A stretch of 41,260 nucleotides of DNA from an uncultured Eubacterium sp. (GTDB lineage: Bacteria > Bacillota > Clostridia > Lachnospirales > Lachnospiraceae). The stretch is taken from contig CAJUDA010000002.1 of the NCBI GenBank assembly GCA_910584875.1, positions 175,807 through 217,066 of the forward strand. Reading direction: 5' to 3'. The position numbers were made by a program, and so were the translations under genes. Positions 1 to 7,930 of this stretch are shown here, piece after piece. Numbering within the stretch: position 1 is the stretch's first letter; each line of letters opens with the position of its first letter. The notes below the pieces were generated by a model that saw only the letters and a program-made list of their open reading frames with translations, did no database searches and was not told the DNA's origin.

Positions 1-27
1 GAGTTCAGACGTGTGCTCTTCCGATCT
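1..27. other. Illumina TruSeq adapter remnant (not genomic)
   Basis: These bases equal the 3' part of the Illumina TruSeq read-2 adapter, ending in GCTCTTCCGATCT, the ligation end. Genomic sequence therefore begins at base 28. An open reading frame that seems to start with GTG at 11 is an artefact, because its first five residues are encoded by adapter. The position at the very edge of the window fits an untrimmed contig end. Confidence 0.95.
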
Positions 28-28
28 A

Positions 29-409
29 ATTATATATTCCTGTTTGTTTGTTAAAAGAAATTCGGAGAAAGAAATTGTACCTTTTGTCAAATTAGATATA
101 TCACCAATATCTATAGTTTTTAATGATATTGAAATATCAAAATATTTCAATAGTACTAATTTATTGCCTGAATACATATTTGTTTTGTTATGTAAAAGCT
201 TTTATGATGATGCATGTGAAAAATCGAAAGTTCCTAGTCCAGAAGATGGTACATTAATTAAACTGATAGATATTATTTTATTTATAGAAAAATATCCAAA
301 ACAAACAGAATATATTTTGAAAGACAGTAAGTTTTCAAATAGAAATTTCACAACTTTTACACAGCAATGTGTAGGCTACTATTCAAGGGAGACCAGTTAT
401 GAATATTAA
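29..409 (+). CDS. Unrecognised protein, 5'-truncated at contig end
   Basis: This is the 3' part (about 126 residues) of a gene whose start is lost at the contig edge; base 28 belongs to a codon shared with adapter. I do not recognise the family. The visible part is soluble-looking, rich in Lys, Ile, Phe and Tyr, with no membrane span or motif I can name. Its stop overlaps the start of the SHMT-like gene by 11 bases (399-409), which indicates translational coupling and a shared operon. Base composition is as AT-rich as the next two genes, so it is probably part of the same transferred block. Real coding status is supported by the overlap and codon use; the function is unknown. Confidence 0.6.
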   Translation: MIYSCLFVKRNSEKEIVPFVKLDISPISIVFNDIEISKYFNSTNLLPEYIFVLLCKSFYDDACEKSKVPSPEDGTLIKLIDIILFIEKYPKQTEYILKDSKFSNRNFTTFTQQCVGYYSRETSYEY

Positions 410-1613
410 AAAATTAAAAGATTCATTAAAATATCAACAAACAAAATTTGAGAAAGAACTTATTTTGAATCCGGTTGAAAATGCCCCTTTTCCAGATATT
501 CTTGAACCTTGCAATTCCTTTTTACACGGATTATACAATACAGATACTTTTCGCGATAATGAAGGTAAATTTCATTCTAAAATTCAATTTAGTGGACGAG
601 ATGCAATCACACAAGATATACAATATATCTATTCAGAATGGGCACATTTGCTTAATGCAAAAAGAGTTAGTATGCGATTGCTTTCAGGTTTGCATGCTCA
701 TATTGTAATGTTTATGGGGCTTACTTCTATTGGTGATAAAGTAATGGTTTTGCCTGAAAAAGCAGGGGGGCATTTATCTGGGATGGCTATATTAAAAAGA
801 CTAGGACTAAATATTGAAGAGATTCCTTTTAACCCAAAAGAGATGTGTATAGATAAGGATGCTTTCTGGAAAAGGTACAATGCTTTTAAACCCGATTTCA
901 TTTTTGTAGATAGAAGTGAAGGACTAATATATGAAGATTTTACATGGATGTGTAATTCTATAAATTGTTATAAGATATTTGATGCCTCGCAATATTTGAC
1001 CAATATAATATGCAAGGATTATATAAATCCCTTTGATATGGGATTTGATTTGATCATTTCAACAATGCATAAAAATTTGCCAGGACCACAACGGGCATTT
1101 GTGGCATCTAAAAAAGCGGATAAAAACTGGGAACAACTTCGATCTTCTATTAGCACTTATGTATCTAATATGCATGTATTTGGTATTTACTCAGCAGGAT
1201 TATTGCTTGGACATATGAATGAGTTAATGCAGTTATCTACGCTAATGTTGAAAAATGCCACTTTACTAGATCAGAATTTAGAAGAAAGAAAGGTTCCAAT
1301 TATTCCCAGGATAATCATTGACAATAATCCTCCTACCCATCATTGTTGGATTCATACTGAAACGCAGGAACAGGCATTTAATTTGTATCTAAATCTTGAA
1401 AAAATGGGCATACTAACAAATTATAGACTATTGCCATATAATATTGGTTATGGTTTGCGTTTAGGATTATCAGGAGCGACAATGAGTGGTCTTAGACCTA
1501 AACATATCCCTATACTGTCTAAGATTATTTCAGATACATACAAAAATGGCTATTCAATTCAATTACATGATGAGGCAAAGGATTTAATTATAAAAATAAA
1601 AGGAAGAAGATAG
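399..1613 (+). CDS. Serine hydroxymethyltransferase-like PLP enzyme
   Basis: A 404-residue fold-type I PLP enzyme related to GlyA. Seen: an N-terminal LILNPVEN where SHMT has its 'LIASEN' substrate loop; a SGLHAH stretch (96-101) matching the SG(S/T)xAN phosphate loop; GGHLS (123-127) with the ring-stacking His; FDASQ (194-198) with the Asp that binds the PLP nitrogen; and STMHKNLPGP (221-230), where Lys225 is the expected Schiff-base lysine. The usual His after 'DAA' is Gln198, and similarity to housekeeping GlyA is clearly partial, so a specialised aldolase or transaldolase (retro-aldol/aldol chemistry on glycine, serine or threonine) is more likely than folate metabolism. The dehydrogenase gene follows 2 bases after the stop. 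The substrate is unknown. Confidence 0.8.
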   Translation: MNIKKLKDSLKYQQTKFEKELILNPVENAPFPDILEPCNSFLHGLYNTDTFRDNEGKFHSKIQFSGRDAITQDIQYIYSEWAHLLNAKRVSMRLLSGLHAHIVMFMGLTSIGDKVMVLPEKAGGHLSGMAILKRLGLNIEEIPFNPKEMCIDKDAFWKRYNAFKPDFIFVDRSEGLIYEDFTWMCNSINCYKIFDASQYLTNIICKDYINPFDMGFDLIISTMHKNLPGPQRAFVASKKADKNWEQLRSSISTYVSNMHVFGIYSAGLLLGHMNELMQLSTLMLKNATLLDQNLEERKVPIIPRIIIDNNPPTHHCWIHTETQEQAFNLYLNLEKMGILTNYRLLPYNIGYGLRLGLSGATMSGLRPKHIPILSKIISDTYKNGYSIQLHDEAKDLIIKIKGRR

Positions 1614-1615
1614 TT

Positions 1616-2608
1616 ATGAAAAATAGAGTATTTTATTGTGTTGAAAAAGGTATATTTAAAGAAGAACAGATAGAACTCCCTGACTTACTTCAATCAGATT
1701 ATGTTCTTGTGAAATATCTTTATTGCGGAATTTGTGGTGGAGACTATTCTACATATATTGGAAGGCGTACATCTTATCCCATATCTTTGGGGCATGAATT
1801 TGTAGCTGAAGTTATCAAAACTGGACAGATGGTAAAAAATGTATATCCTGGACAATTTGTTATTTCAGATTTTAATTTTAGATGTGGGAAATGTATCTAT
1901 TGCAGACAACATAAATCTCATTTGTGCATAAAAAATAATATTCAAAAATTTTCTAATCGTGCTTATGCAGAGTATGGGATTATCCATAAAAAATATCTCT
2001 ATGCAATTAACATACACTCAAACATAGCTCGTGCTTGTTTTATTGAACCATTATCTTGTGTCTTACATGCACTTGATATATTTCAACTTACATTTGATAC
2101 GCCAATACTGATTAATGGAATGGGAAGCATTGGCACTATGATGGTTTTTTATCTTAAATTGATATTGCATTTTAAAAATATTTATGTAAATGAAATTAAT
2201 ATTTCACGTCTGAATAATATTTTGCAATGTTTCGAGGTAAAGCAGTATGATATAAACCAAGTTCCTCCTACACATATAATAGAATGTACAAATGATGTAG
2301 ATGGAACAAAAAATATGATCCGTTTAGCTCCTCAAGGAGCTTCTATGTGTATAATGAGTCACTTATATGGAGAAAACACTTCCTTTATTTATGAAGAAAT
2401 ATCCCACAAAGAAATTCATCCATGTTTCCCACTACGAAATGGAGACTCCACAAATATATACCGTGCTATTGACTATATTGAAAAATATTGGAATTCCAAA
2501 ATGGATGTACTTTATCACATTAGTAGTAATATAAACGAAACATTCCAAACAAAAAAGCAAAATCTATTTAATAAACAAATTATCGATCTTCAAAATGCTT
2601 TTTCGTAG
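1616..2608 (+). CDS. Zinc-dependent medium-chain alcohol/polyol dehydrogenase
   Basis: A 330-residue MDR-superfamily dehydrogenase, normally an NAD(P)-linked oxidation of a secondary alcohol or the reverse. Seen: catalytic zinc ligands Cys40 (GICGGD) and His60-Glu61 (LGHEF); a four-cysteine structural zinc loop, Cys90, Cys93, Cys96 and Cys104; Glu144 in the catalytic-domain helix; and a Rossmann glycine motif GMGSIG (168-173). All key residues are present, so it should be active, although the C-terminal lobe is short compared with the usual 345-350 residues. It begins 2 bases after the SHMT-like gene and must be co-transcribed. In context it could make or reduce the aldehyde handled by the PLP enzyme; that is inference. 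Confidence 0.85.
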   Translation: MKNRVFYCVEKGIFKEEQIELPDLLQSDYVLVKYLYCGICGGDYSTYIGRRTSYPISLGHEFVAEVIKTGQMVKNVYPGQFVISDFNFRCGKCIYCRQHKSHLCIKNNIQKFSNRAYAEYGIIHKKYLYAINIHSNIARACFIEPLSCVLHALDIFQLTFDTPILINGMGSIGTMMVFYLKLILHFKNIYVNEINISRLNNILQCFEVKQYDINQVPPTHIIECTNDVDGTKNMIRLAPQGASMCIMSHLYGENTSFIYEEISHKEIHPCFPLRNGDSTNIYRAIDYIEKYWNSKMDVLYHISSNINETFQTKKQNLFNKQIIDLQNAFS

Positions 2609-2647
2609 ACGTAAATAGAAAGTTACTTGCTATTTACGCCTACGAAA
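2601..2647. repeat. 18-bp near-perfect hairpin at end of dehydrogenase gene
   Basis: Arms 2601-2618 and 2630-2647 are reverse complements with one mismatch and an 11-base loop. The left arm contains the dehydrogenase stop codon (2606-2608). No clear T tract follows on either strand, so it may protect the mRNA 3' end or work as a weak terminator. It could also be a recombination or insertion scar. Confidence 0.7.
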
Positions 2648-3223
2648 TCAAACAAAACTTTGAAAACTAATTGGTATCTGCATCATTTAGCAATCCAAAT
2701 TATCCCCCAAAACTATGGATAAAAATTTCAGTGAAGTATCATCCCAAATGTGTATGTCTCATATATGTGTCTAAATGATCAAATTGCCATTTCACCGTTG
2801 ATGGATGTCATCTGTCTTTGTTTTCAAAGAAGTTCTGACTTGTTGAATCTCTTGAGAATCCATGTGATTCAACAAGATTCCCCATCTAACACATCCAATA
2901 GTAATAGTTGGCCATTGAACCTATATTTTTGAAATTAATATGATAAGGTGCTTGAAAATCGCACAAAGATGGGATTCTTCGTATATTTCCAAGAATCCAA
3001 GTTTTGAAATGTGATTATGTTCATACTAATTCTCATGTCGTCTTTAGCGGCTCAAATAGAAAACAAAAACGCTGTCTCTGCGTTTTTCAATCTATTTCAT
3101 AATTTTCATATCTATTAGCCTATTTGGCAATCAGAGGTACTTTCTTGATAAAAGCTGAATATGTAGCCCTTAACTTTTAGGTCTCATTTTAGTAACGTGA
3201 CTATCATCCCCAAAATAGGATTT
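2648..3223. other. Gene-poor stretch with several small hairpins
   Basis: No convincing gene lies in these 576 bases; the only open frame (2750-2932) has no ribosome site and no recognisable sequence. It holds several dyads: a perfect 11-bp inverted repeat at 2839-2849/2866-2876, a perfect 8-bp one at 2972-2979/2991-2998, and an 8-bp one at 3065-3072/3080-3087 with A and T runs on opposite sides. The last is the best candidate for a bidirectional terminator between the rightward dehydrogenase operon and the leftward ATPase gene. Density of dyads and lack of genes suggest decayed mobile DNA, but I could not identify an element. Confidence 0.5.
3065..3087. terminator. Candidate bidirectional terminator
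   Basis: Stem AAAAACGC/GCGTTTTT with a 7-base loop. The A-rich left arm and T-rich right arm give a U tract in either direction. It lies between the convergent dehydrogenase operon and the STAND ATPase gene, where a shared terminator is expected. The GC core is only 3 bp, so the stem is weak. Confidence 0.5.
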
Positions 3224-5698
3224 TCATATCTGACCGTTTACGTCTCTGGAGCGAAGTTTTCTAAGAAAATTTTCGCAATTCACTTCAGTGTTTTTTTTGT
3301 CAAGCCAATTTATCTTTTTTAGTGTATCTGTTGAACCATTGACTAGACAAATAGGATATTTCAAAAACTCATATACACCAGTAGTTTTAATTAATTGATT
3401 TAATTTCTTTAGAGTTTCTAGTTTTATAGCCCCTGTTTCTCCATACTCGCAAAATGCCTTTGCTTGATAAGCAAACAATTCTCCTGAACGATACCCATCT
3501 CTTTGATTTATTTGAATGCTTGTATTAATATCTGCATAAGCTTGTGGATATTTTTGTAAGAGCGCATACGCAATTCCACGTGAATAATACAACTTAGCTT
3601 TGTTTTTTAAATTATGAAAACGATCTACATATCTTAATGCTTCAGAAAATTTTTCAATTACGTAATGTGGACAAAAAAAGCATTTCGTTTCACACAAATT
3701 TACTAAAAGATATGCCCGTAGGGAATAATTGTTTTTATACTGTGATAATAAATTCTCATATGTTTTACATGCTGCCTCAAAATCATAATTAAACCTATAA
3801 ATGTGTCCTATACTGCGTTCTAATAAAAAATAGTTATCTGTATTAAATATTTCTAATGATACAGAGTTTTTGAGATTTTCAAGACAATTATATGCTCTTG
3901 TAAAATCTCCCTCCATCATATAATAATCACTTAAATAAATTAGTGCTTTTAAGTAATACCATTCACCTGTTTCACTTTCTGTAAATTCTTTTTCTAGTGT
4001 AACAAGATATTTTTTTAATGGCTTATAATGACCAGTAAGTGCTTCTTCGTATTTCAAAATAATATTATATGATTTTATATGTTTTCCAAAAAGTTCTGGT
4101 TTCTTTATCTGTTTTAATTTACTTATAGTATCATTTGTATTATTTTTTTCATAAATCACCGCATCCATAAAATATAAAAAATCATTTATATCGGAAGGAT
4201 AGTTTTTAGACGGCTTTGGTATTGGTATAATCATTCGTGTATCTGAAATGACTAAAAATAAATCGACTAAATTTTCTATTTTATATTTATCAATATTTAT
4301 TTGATTAGAATATTCAATACACAATTCTATTACATTTGTAAAAAGTGTTATCATAGAATCCAAATTTTTACATATAAGATATCTATAAATCTCTCTTTTA
4401 GAGAGATAAAACAAATAATTGCTAAAAATTTTATTAACGATTTTAGATGGTAATATAGAAACTACGTTGGAACAAAAAACATCATGTAACTTATATAATT
4501 TGTTTGAATTTTCTATATATTTAAATAAACTTACCTTTACTATATCATCAAAATCAAGTTTGGAACAAGGTAGATTCAGATTATCTATTAAAAAATCAAA
4601 AATTTCATTATTAAAAACTTTTACCACTGCTAAATATATAATAATATCTTGCCATTCCTTATTTAAATGACTGATAAAATGGCGCACCAGAGAAGAGCGA
4701 TCTTTAAATTTCGCTTTCTTTATAATATTATCAGCAGAAATATCTCTCTCTTTTAAATATAAATCATAAGCTAATGATACATAAATTGGTATGCAACCAG
4801 AAGTTGATATAATTGTTTCCAATATGTCTTCCCTAGAATCAGGAATTACCTGTCGTAAGAAATCTCTTGCCTCATTTTCTGGATATATATCAAGATGAAA
4901 TTCTCTAATTTTATATGATACCGGGTTCCATTGGAGTTTTTCGCGTCCTGTAATAATAAATAATCCTTTTTGTAATTCGCTTATAAATGTAAATAGCCAT
5001 TCATCAGTTTCCGAATAAGGCATACTTTGTTGATAGGAATCAAACAGAAAGATATAATTGATATCCTTTTTTTGCATATAAGCTTTTATGTCGCAAGCCA
5101 AAAAACAAGGTAGCTTTTCATAAATTTCACGAATTTCCATATGCTGAAGTTCAGACAAAGTAGCTTTTATTCTTTTGTTTTTAATTTTTGTATAAAAACT
5201 GTTTATAACATTCTGCAAATCACCAAATGATGGAACAAAAAAATCCAAAATAAAAGAAGCAAAATCAAGTCCAAGATCTGTGTAAGCAGAAATAAGATCG
5301 TTTTTTAACAGCCTAAGAAAATCATCATTTAATCGATCAATACGTTCAATATCCCAATAATATAATAAAGCATAGTCAAAAATTGGGCAAGAATGATTAA
5401 ATGCTTTTCTAATTTTAATTAATGAATAGAGCATCTGTGAATTTTCCTGTATTTCAAAGGTTATATGGATAATTAAATTGGCAGGAACGGTTTTTACAAA
5501 TCTTTTTTTCAAATATTTTATCAAATATGTTTTCCCCATTCCTCCAAAGCCATATAGGGAAAACACATTAAACATATTTGCTCCATCAGTATTAAAACGT
5601 GCATAGTAATTTTCGATGACATTTCTTATTTCTTCCCTATTAATAAAGTGTTCTTCCGGCAAATTTATGTTATTATAAAGTATATCATATATATTCAT
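3224..5698 (-). CDS. STAND-type ATPase with C-terminal TPR repeats
   Basis: An 824-residue signal-transduction ATPase. Seen: P-loop GFGGMGKT (50-57), Walker B-like INYIFLFD (213-220), and the arginine-bearing ITGRE (249-253) typical of STAND sensor motifs. A winged-helix-like region follows, and then helical repeats of TPR type over roughly 560-770 (for example a YSRGIAYALLQKYPQAY unit). No effector domain precedes the P-loop: only about 20 residues come before the NTPase, unlike Avs-type defence ATPases that carry an N-terminal nuclease. STAND proteins oligomerise when the repeat domain senses a ligand. The ATG is preceded by GAGGT and lies only 29 bases from the divergent kinase gene, so each promoter should lie near or inside the other gene. 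The partner or ligand is unknown. Confidence 0.8.
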   Translation of the reverse strand: MNIYDILYNNINLPEEHFINREEIRNVIENYYARFNTDGANMFNVFSLYGFGGMGKTYLIKYLKKRFVKTVPANLIIHITFEIQENSQMLYSLIKIRKAFNHSCPIFDYALLYYWDIERIDRLNDDFLRLLKNDLISAYTDLGLDFASFILDFFVPSFGDLQNVINSFYTKIKNKRIKATLSELQHMEIREIYEKLPCFLACDIKAYMQKKDINYIFLFDSYQQSMPYSETDEWLFTFISELQKGLFIITGREKLQWNPVSYKIREFHLDIYPENEARDFLRQVIPDSREDILETIISTSGCIPIYVSLAYDLYLKERDISADNIIKKAKFKDRSSLVRHFISHLNKEWQDIIIYLAVVKVFNNEIFDFLIDNLNLPCSKLDFDDIVKVSLFKYIENSNKLYKLHDVFCSNVVSILPSKIVNKIFSNYLFYLSKREIYRYLICKNLDSMITLFTNVIELCIEYSNQINIDKYKIENLVDLFLVISDTRMIIPIPKPSKNYPSDINDFLYFMDAVIYEKNNTNDTISKLKQIKKPELFGKHIKSYNIILKYEEALTGHYKPLKKYLVTLEKEFTESETGEWYYLKALIYLSDYYMMEGDFTRAYNCLENLKNSVSLEIFNTDNYFLLERSIGHIYRFNYDFEAACKTYENLLSQYKNNYSLRAYLLVNLCETKCFFCPHYVIEKFSEALRYVDRFHNLKNKAKLYYSRGIAYALLQKYPQAYADINTSIQINQRDGYRSGELFAYQAKAFCEYGETGAIKLETLKKLNQLIKTTGVYEFLKYPICLVNGSTDTLKKINWLDKKNTEVNCENFLRKLRSRDVNGQI

Positions 5699-5727
5699 TA
5701 TTCTACCTCAATAGAAAGGAGTTTTTT

Positions 5728-6411
5728 ATGTTAGTATCAATTTCAGGTTATGATGGAGCAGGTAAAACAACACAGATTCAACTTCTACTCAATCATTATA
5801 AAAAAATGGGACTGAAAACTGCTTCTATATATGACTTAACGCCATCCATACGATATCATTCATATCAAGACCTTATCAAGTATTATCATTATTTAGCCAA
5901 TTATGATGTAATACATTTGCGTTTTCGTTTAAACTCTGATGAAAACAGCCAAATTATGAAAAATCTTGAGTATTCTCAATTTGATAATCTATATCTTGCT
6001 GAAGCAGCCGCATTACAAGGTTTTTATGATTATTATCTTTTGGAAAAATATGTAACAATCCCTTTACTGAATTCTGGGAAAATTATTATTTCAGATAGGC
6101 ATTATTACGATGAAATTGCTTTTAAATCTGTTTATGGCTGTAGTTATACCCGTATGCTGAAAATGTACAATGAAATTCATGTCCCCAATTACGCATTCTA
6201 TTTAGCAGTTTCAGCATCAACCGCATTTAAAAGAAATCAAACACGTCCAGATGGTCAAACAACCTTATATAAGAATATTCTTTTAATAGAGGAATTAGGG
6301 TTCTATTTTAAAAGGTTACTGCAAGATACCAATCTGGTTTTTATAAATGGCCATAAACCAATTCTTGATGTTCATTCGACCATCTTGGAACATATGGAAT
6401 TACATGGATAA
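5728..6411 (+). CDS. Thymidylate-kinase-like P-loop nucleotide kinase
   Basis: A 227-residue protein of the dTMP kinase superfamily, which transfers phosphate from ATP to a nucleoside monophosphate. Seen: P-loop GYDGAGKTTQ (7-16) and the DRHYYDE motif (123-129) in place of the DRY/DRH catalytic motif of thymidylate kinase, and a TRPDGQT stretch where a lid loop is expected. The middle (about 40-100) is rich in Tyr and His and does not look like housekeeping Tmk, so the substrate may be different. ATG with AGGAG 6 bases upstream. It is divergent from the STAND gene across 29 bases and is followed by a hairpin. Together with the SHMT-like and dehydrogenase genes it hints at nucleotide-linked chemistry; that is inference. 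Confidence 0.75.
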   Translation: MLVSISGYDGAGKTTQIQLLLNHYKKMGLKTASIYDLTPSIRYHSYQDLIKYYHYLANYDVIHLRFRLNSDENSQIMKNLEYSQFDNLYLAEAAALQGFYDYYLLEKYVTIPLLNSGKIIISDRHYYDEIAFKSVYGCSYTRMLKMYNEIHVPNYAFYLAVSASTAFKRNQTRPDGQTTLYKNILLIEELGFYFKRLLQDTNLVFINGHKPILDVHSTILEHMELHG

Positions 6412-6440
6412 TACATATTATCTTATATCTCCCAAAAATC

Positions 6441-6467
6441 TGATAGATAATAAATTGTTATCCATCA
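6441..6467. terminator. 27-base imperfect palindrome, possible terminator
   Basis: A dyad centred at 6454 in which 11 of 13 positions pair. It lies 30 bases after the kinase stop in an otherwise gene-free 190-base gap (6412-6601) before the recombinase gene. No strong T run follows. It could equally be an operator. Confidence 0.4.
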
Positions 6468-6601
6468 ATTTCCATTTACAACCACATTTCCCGCATCCCC
6501 CTGCCCATCCTGCCTTTTTCTTCATCATTTACACCTACCCCTGCTTTGCCAAAAAAGATATAATATAATTATCTTTTTAAACACTGCAAAGGAGGCATAT
6601 C

Positions 6602-7525
6602 ATGAACGACATTGAACTGCACATCAAACACTACTTAGACTACTGTTCTCTGCAAAAACGACTGGACGCCAAAACCATAAAAGCATACCGCATTGACTTA
6701 ACGCAGTTTACCAGTTATATCACAGAGACACAATTGCCAGACATCACTCCAACCACCCTGGAACAGTATATCTCCCATCTTCACCAAACCTACCAGCCCA
6801 AAACTGTCAAACGGAAGATCGCTTCTCTCAAAGCAATGTTTCACTATTTTGAGTATCGGGAGCTTATCACCCAGAACCCGTTTAGCAAGGTGCAGATCAA
6901 ATTCAGGGAACCCGTCATTCTGCCTAAAACAATCCCCCTGCAAACAGTGGAACGCCTGCTAAAACTCATTTACAGCCAGCAAACCAATGCCAGAACAGCC
7001 CGCCAGCGAAGAAATGCTCTCCGGGACGCTGCCGTCTGCGAATTACTATTTGCATCAGGCATGCGCATCTCCGAGCTTTGTTCGTTATCAGTAAACGACA
7101 TAAATCTTCAGGATGGTACAATCCTAATATATGGCAAAGGCTCCAAAGAACGGCGACTGCAGGTCGGGAACACAGCCGTACTCTCCGCTTTAAAAAAATA
7201 CAAAGCTGAATATTTTCCCGAGATAACGAAATGCCGCCATTTTTTTGCCAATCAGGCTGGCAGACCATTATCTGATCAGGCTGTCCGCAGAATGTTGAAA
7301 AGCTATACACATCTTGCCGCCATTGATCTGCATATCACACCACACATGTTTCGTCATACCTTTGCCACCAGTCTGTTAGAAGCAGATGTGGATATCCGCT
7401 TTATCCAGGAAATGCTGGGACACAGTTCCATTAATGTCACAGAAATTTACACACATGTTGCTGTTTCAAAACAACGGGACATCCTCACCACAAAGCATCC
7501 CAGGAAAGATTTTTCCATATTTTAA
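6602..7525 (+). CDS. Tyrosine recombinase, XerC/XerD-like
   Basis: A 307-residue site-specific recombinase. It has an N-terminal SAM-like core-binding domain (about 5-90) and a C-terminal catalytic domain with the full set: Arg155 (GMRISEL), Lys182 in GKGSKER, His248 and Arg251 (HMFRH), His274 (LGHSS) and Tyr283 (EIYTHV). Length matches XerC/XerD, with no arm-binding domain. ATG with AGGAGG upstream. GC is clearly higher than in the genes to its left, so a composition boundary falls just before it. Recombinases of this type in front of polysaccharide loci often invert promoters. I searched by eye for inverted repeats around this gene and found none convincing, so its target may be elsewhere. 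Confidence 0.9.
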   Translation: MNDIELHIKHYLDYCSLQKRLDAKTIKAYRIDLTQFTSYITETQLPDITPTTLEQYISHLHQTYQPKTVKRKIASLKAMFHYFEYRELITQNPFSKVQIKFREPVILPKTIPLQTVERLLKLIYSQQTNARTARQRRNALRDAAVCELLFASGMRISELCSLSVNDINLQDGTILIYGKGSKERRLQVGNTAVLSALKKYKAEYFPEITKCRHFFANQAGRPLSDQAVRRMLKSYTHLAAIDLHITPHMFRHTFATSLLEADVDIRFIQEMLGHSSINVTEIYTHVAVSKQRDILTTKHPRKDFSIF

Positions 7526-7574
7526 AACAGCAACACACGCCTTGTAATCATCAGGTGTTCATCCGCCCGGTTGA

Positions 7575-7620
7575 GGGATGAGTGCCATAATCCAGGGGGC
7601 AAAACTCCAGCACTCATCCC
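7575..7620. terminator. 11-bp hairpin after the AgrD-like gene
   Basis: Perfect arms GGGATGAGTGC (7575-7585) and its reverse complement (7610-7620), with a 24-base loop. On the minus strand it begins 7 bases after the AgrD-like stop, so it most likely stabilises or ends that short transcript. A competing 6-bp pairing (TCATCC just upstream with GGATGA of the left arm) could form instead, so an alternative-fold switch is possible. No T tract is seen. Confidence 0.5.
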
Positions 7621-7627
7621 CTGCCAA

Positions 7628-7783
7628 TCAATGTTTTTTAAACTGATCGGCTGCTTCCGGAAACTCCGGCTGATGATAAACCCAGCAGCAGGCTGAATTG
7701 GCACTCATACTGACTACCAAAAGAGCAAGACTGTTTAATACACCTGCCCCAATAATCTTTTTCAAGTAGTTCTTAACTTTCAT
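7628..7783 (-). CDS. AgrD-like cyclic lactone autoinducer prepeptide
   Basis: A 51-residue peptide with the AgrD layout: a basic amphipathic N-terminus (MKVKNYLKKIIG), a short hydrophobic leader, a core SANSACCWVYHQ with Cys32 and Cys33 as possible thiolactone cysteines, and a proline-containing acidic/basic tail (PEFPEAADQFKKH). This matches the clostridial family in which an AN..C core is followed by QP. The start is ATG at 7783 because AGGAGG lies 8 bases upstream; longer frames upstream lack a ribosome site. AgrD is normally cyclised and exported by AgrB and sensed by AgrC, and neither is present here. LytTR (AgrA-type) regulators are close by. A paired direct repeat upstream suggests control by one of them. 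Confidence 0.75.
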   Translation of the reverse strand: MKVKNYLKKIIGAGVLNSLALLVVSMSANSACCWVYHQPEFPEAADQFKKH

Positions 7784-7812
7784 GGCCCAAAACCTCCTAA
7801 TTTTTTTCTGCC

Positions 7813-7841
7813 ATTTTCCCACAAAATCAGACAAAAATCAA
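7813..7841 (-). promoter_or_regulatory. Probable promoter of the AgrD-like gene
   Basis: On the minus strand TTGATT (7836-7841) and GAAAAT (7813-7818) are separated by 17 bases, about 30 bases upstream of the AgrD-like ATG. The -10 match is weak, which fits a promoter needing an activator bound at the direct repeats immediately upstream. Confidence 0.5.
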
Positions 7842-7847
7842 GATGGA

Positions 7848-7883
7848 TGTAACTTTTGGTAAGATTCTTGTAACTTTTGGTAA
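7848..7883 (-). promoter_or_regulatory. Paired direct repeat, likely LytTR (AgrA-type) binding site
   Basis: TGTAACTTTTGGTAA occurs twice exactly (7848-7862 and 7869-7883) with a 21-base period, two helical turns. LytTR regulators of the AgrA type bind paired direct half-sites with about this period, and the minus-strand half contains AAAGTTACA, resembling the AgrA half-site ACAGTTAAG. The site lies just upstream of the -35 of the AgrD-like gene. A weaker third copy may follow at about 7890-7904. It probably binds one of the three LytTR regulators nearby. Confidence 0.65.
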
Positions 7884-7930
7884 ATTTTTTTACATTTTTT
7901 GGAAATCTTGTTGATTTTTCTAATATTTTT

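Noticed and set aside
11..28. GTG start and the first residues of the first open frame
   Set aside because: Encoded by sequencing adapter and not by the genome.
2750..2932. 60-residue open frame in the hairpin-rich gap
   Set aside because: No ribosome site, no recognisable sequence, and it is in a region full of dyads; it looks like chance.
2660..2937. Possible decayed transposase on the minus strand
   Set aside because: One frame reads a coding-like stretch with an in-frame stop, but I could not match it to any transposase family.
6412..6601. Invertible repeats around the XerC-like gene
   Set aside because: The dyads here pair with themselves, and I found no matching inverted copy downstream of the gene.
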